A stretch of DNA of 34,098 nucleotides from contig VTPP01000013.1 in the NCBI GenBank assembly GCA_008638225.1, positions 1 to 34,098 of the forward strand, read 5' to 3'. Source of the stretch: Pelagibacteraceae bacterium (GTDB lineage: Bacteria; Pseudomonadota; Alphaproteobacteria; Pelagibacterales; Pelagibacteraceae). Below, piece after piece: positions 32,351 to 34,098 of this stretch. Every line of letters begins with the position of its first letter. The stretch's first letter is position 1. Made by a program: the position numbers and the translations under genes. The notes under the pieces were generated by a model. The model did no database searches. It was not told the origin of the DNA and saw only the letters and a program-made list of their open reading frames with translations.

Positions 32351-32387
32351 CATATATACTAAGTAACTTTAAACAATAGGAGTAAAT

Positions 32388-32846
32388 ATGTTCAATACAA
32401 ACACTAACTTTTTTGAAATCTTTGATTTTCAAAAAATTTTATCAGCGGCTAAAATGCCTTCTTTAGATGTAAATTCTGAGGCTTTAATCAATTCTCAGAA
32501 AAAAACTATGGAAGCTTTTGCTGGCGCTTCTAAAGCGGCTTTTGAAGGTGTAAACGCATTTTCAAAAAAACAAGTTGAGATCTTAAACGATGCAATCGCA
32601 TCTGCTAAAGACGTAACTTCTGAAATCGCTAAAGGAAATGTTCAAGAATCAGTGGCTAAATCAGTAGATTCACTTAAATCTGCTATCATTGAAGCACAAG
32701 CTAATGTTGCTGAACTAGCAAAAATTAATGAAAAAACTGCTAAAGAAGCATTTGATATTTTAAATGCTAGATTTTTAGATGGTTTGACTGAAATCAAGAA
32801 CGTTATAGTTGATAAAAAAACAGCTACAGCTTCAGTTAAAAATTAA
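32388..32846 (+). CDS. phaP: Phasin family PHA granule-coating protein
   Basis: A 152-residue amphipathic helical protein, rich in Ala, Lys and Glu, with the phasin pattern AFAGASKAAFEGVNAFSKKQ at about 43-62 followed by long heptad-like helices and LNARFLDGLTEIKNV near the end. Phasins cover the PHA granule surface and set granule size. A good AGGAG ribosome-binding site precedes the ATG, and a strong terminator follows the gene, as expected for an abundant structural protein. The operator-containing promoter upstream suggests that PhaR controls it. Confidence 0.88.
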   Translation: MFNTNTNFFEIFDFQKILSAAKMPSLDVNSEALINSQKKTMEAFAGASKAAFEGVNAFSKKQVEILNDAIASAKDVTSEIAKGNVQESVAKSVDSLKSAIIEAQANVAELAKINEKTAKEAFDILNARFLDGLTEIKNVIVDKKTATASVKN

Positions 32847-32857
32847 ATTAATACATT

Positions 32858-32920
32858 AAACCTCATAGATCGATATCTTATTTCTCCCCTGAATTAAATC
32901 GATCTTGAGGTTTAATATTT
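32858..32920 (+). terminator. Strong hairpin terminator after the phasin gene
   Basis: AAACCTCATAGATCGAT (32858-32874) pairs with ATCGATCTTGAGGTTT (32898-32913): an eight-base-pair outer stem, one bulged T, and an eight-base-pair inner stem. A T-rich AATATTTTT follows. This is the largest perfect stem seen in an intergenic region in the window. It would end or strongly reduce transcription before phaB. Confidence 0.8.
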
Positions 32921-32941
32921 TTAAGCTATATCTTACCCGAA

Positions 32942-33667
32942 ATGAAAAAACTTGCACTAGTAACAGGAGGAACAAGAGGCATTGGCGAAGCTATTGCTAA
33001 AAAATTACAACAAGATGGATGTGAGGTAATTGCAACCTATATTGGAAGACCAGAGTCTGCCGAAGCATTTACAAACGCAACTGGTATTAAAACTTATAAA
33101 TTTGACGTTGCTTACTTTGAAAGTTGCAAAGATGCGATTGAACAAATAGAAAAAGATTACGGACGAAGTATCGATATAGTTATTAATAACGCCGGTATTA
33201 CAAAAGATAGATTTATTCACAAAATGTCACCGGATGAATGGAGTTCAGTAATTAATACTAATTTAAATTCATGTTTCAATATTACCAGAAACGTAATTGA
33301 AAAAATGAGAGAAAAAAAATTCGGAAGAATTATCTCCATCAGTTCTATTAATGGTTTAAAAGGTCAAATAGGTCAGGCAAATTACGCGGCAGCTAAAGCG
33401 GGAATTATAGGATTTTCAAAATCAATAGCCCTAGAAAATGCAAATAAAGGTATTACTGTAAATGTAATTGCCCCTGGCTATGTGGGAACAGATATGGTGA
33501 AAAAAATTGATCCAACTATTTTAAAAGGAATTGTATCTCAGATACCTGTGGGTAGATTAGCAGAACCAACCGAAATTGCAGCGCTTGCTAGTTATTTAGC
33601 TGGTGATAGTGCTGGCTTTATTACTGGTGCCACGTTCTCTATCAACGGTGGTCAGTATATGCAGTAA
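32942..33667 (+). CDS. phaB: Acetoacetyl-CoA reductase (short-chain dehydrogenase)
   Basis: PhaB reduces acetoacetyl-CoA to (R)-3-hydroxybutyryl-CoA with NADPH, feeding PhaC. Its 241 residues are typical. The Rossmann motif TGGTRGIGEAIA is at 8-19, NNAG at about 86-89, and the catalytic Y148-x3-K152 lies in NYAAAKAG, after the ISISSINGLKGQ strand. APGYVGTDM follows, and the C-terminus GGQYM is the usual PhaB end (GG-x-x-M). FabG is the main alternative, but the position between phasin and phaA supports PhaB. There is no Shine-Dalgarno; a possible promoter (TTGAGG 32905-32910, TATATC 32927-32932) would start the message about three bases before the ATG, so it may be leaderless. Confidence 0.92.
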   Translation: MKKLALVTGGTRGIGEAIAKKLQQDGCEVIATYIGRPESAEAFTNATGIKTYKFDVAYFESCKDAIEQIEKDYGRSIDIVINNAGITKDRFIHKMSPDEWSSVINTNLNSCFNITRNVIEKMREKKFGRIISISSINGLKGQIGQANYAAAKAGIIGFSKSIALENANKGITVNVIAPGYVGTDMVKKIDPTILKGIVSQIPVGRLAEPTEIAALASYLAGDSAGFITGATFSINGGQYMQ

Positions 33668-33704
33668 ATTTATTTAACCAAAAAAAAAGAAGGAACAAAA
33701 CATC

Positions 33705-34098
33705 ATGAACAACGACGATATAGTTATCACAAGCGCTTTTAGAACTGCAATTGGATCTTTTGGAGGATCTCTTGCAAGCCAAACTGCTCCTCAATTAGGT
33801 GCTGCGGTTATTAAAAAATGTTTAGAACATTCAGAATTAAAAAATGATGAAGTAGATATGATTTACATGGGACAAGTTCTAACTACTGGGGTAGGACAAA
33901 ATCCGGCAAGACAAGCTGCTATGCATGCTGGTATTGCTAAAGAAAAAACAGCTACCACTATTAATCAAGTTTGTGGTTCAGGGCTCGCTTCAATCGCTCT
34001 AGCTTATAATTCAATTAAGTGCAAAGATGGTTCAATTATTATTGCTGGTGGACAAGAAAGCATGTCTAATTCTGTTCATTACATGAATTTAAGAGACG
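33705..34098 (+). CDS. phaA: Acetyl-CoA acetyltransferase (beta-ketothiolase), 3' end outside the window
   Basis: The first 131 residues of a thiolase. The start MNNDDIVITSAFRTAIGSFG and the active-site C90 in INQVCGSGLAS are diagnostic of a biosynthetic thiolase, which condenses two acetyl-CoA to acetoacetyl-CoA, the first step of PHB synthesis. IIAGGQESMSNSVHYMNLRD matches the usual region after it. A ribosome-binding site AGAAGGAA lies before the ATG. It follows phaB by 37 bases and is probably cotranscribed. The catalytic His and second Cys lie beyond the window. Confidence 0.94.
   Translation, partial: MNNDDIVITSAFRTAIGSFGGSLASQTAPQLGAAVIKKCLEHSELKNDEVDMIYMGQVLTTGVGQNPARQAAMHAGIAKEKTATTINQVCGSGLASIALAYNSIKCKDGSIIIAGGQESMSNSVHYMNLRD

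Larger units (their letters stand above)
32188..32387. promoter_or_regulatory. Divergent phaC / phasin control region
   Basis: Three dyads of form TTGC-N3-GCAA lie here: 32246-32256, 32267-32277 and 32340-32350. On the plus strand TTGTAA (32330-32335) and TATACT (32355-32360) form a 19-bp spaced promoter for phasin, with the third dyad between the boxes. On the minus strand TATAAT at 32263-32258 is a good -10 for phaC, and dyads one and two flank it. AGGAG at 32380-32384 is the phasin ribosome-binding site. The layout is that of repression at both promoters. Confidence 0.7.

Noticed and set aside
1-34098. CRISPR array, insertion sequence, prophage, attachment site or rRNA
   Set aside because: I found no spaced direct repeats, transposase or integrase motif, phage gene or rRNA sequence anywhere in the window.

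Overview
The window looks like chromosome from a streamlined, low-GC, free-living alphaproteobacterium, probably marine. It has very AT-rich DNA, short intergenic spaces, several tail-to-tail overlapping genes, a glycine riboswitch before gcvT, the sppA-like/glyQ/glyS/ppdK order, PhaR-type control of polyhydroxyalkanoate (PHA) genes and a TRAP transporter. A SAR11-like or HIMB59/AEGEAN-169-like lineage fits the base composition; the complete PHA gene set would be unusual for core SAR11. The lineage is inference, because no rRNA or marker search was possible. The standard genetic code fits, with TAA, TAG and TGA all used as stops. I see no mobile element, CRISPR array, phage gene or rRNA.

Layout. 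1-5.3 kb: the tail of an unknown gene, a fused AdoMet decarboxylase/aminopropyltransferase overlapping a nitrilase-family amidase, then surface-sugar genes (DUF6165 protein, GT9 and GT4 glycosyltransferases, a small membrane protein) and a gamma-class carbonic anhydrase-like protein. 5.3-5.97 kb: two small unknown genes, an apparent frameshifted small gene and the gcv leader. 5.97-11.1 kb: tandem glycine riboswitch, gcvT-gcvH-gcvP, then a 54-residue membrane protein and TspO that appear to ride on the same operon. 11.1-18.8 kb: polyprenyl diphosphate synthase (minus) diverging from an S49 peptidase-glyQ-glyS-ppdK operon. 18.8-21.2 kb: nadA-nadC (minus), tRNA-Leu(GAG) and a decayed DUF2721 gene. 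21.2-27.5 kb: an SMP-30-like lactonase diverging from a TRAP transporter dctPQM, followed by 5-oxoprolinase pxpA (minus) and pxpBC (plus). 27.5-29.7 kb: YgfZ-like folate protein and dihydroorotase. 29.7-34.1 kb: phaR and phaC (minus) diverging from phasin, phaB and phaA (cut by the window end), with three matching TTGC-N3-GCAA dyads in the divergent control region.

How the parts work together. The riboswitch should couple glycine level to glycine cleavage, giving one-carbon units, CO2 and ammonia. The TRAP plus PxpABC block suggests uptake of a carboxylate, possibly 5-oxoproline, and its ATP-driven opening to glutamate. PhaA/PhaB/PhaC with phasin and PhaR form a full acetyl-CoA to polyhydroxybutyrate storage module with a visible candidate operator set. 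The points most worth a second look are the SpeD-aminopropyltransferase fusion with spermine-synthase-like sequence, the riboswitch whose last helix ends three bases before the gcvT start, the PhaR operator array, the TRAP/5-oxoprolinase pairing and the DUF2721 gene broken by one in-frame stop and running antisense into tRNA-Leu.
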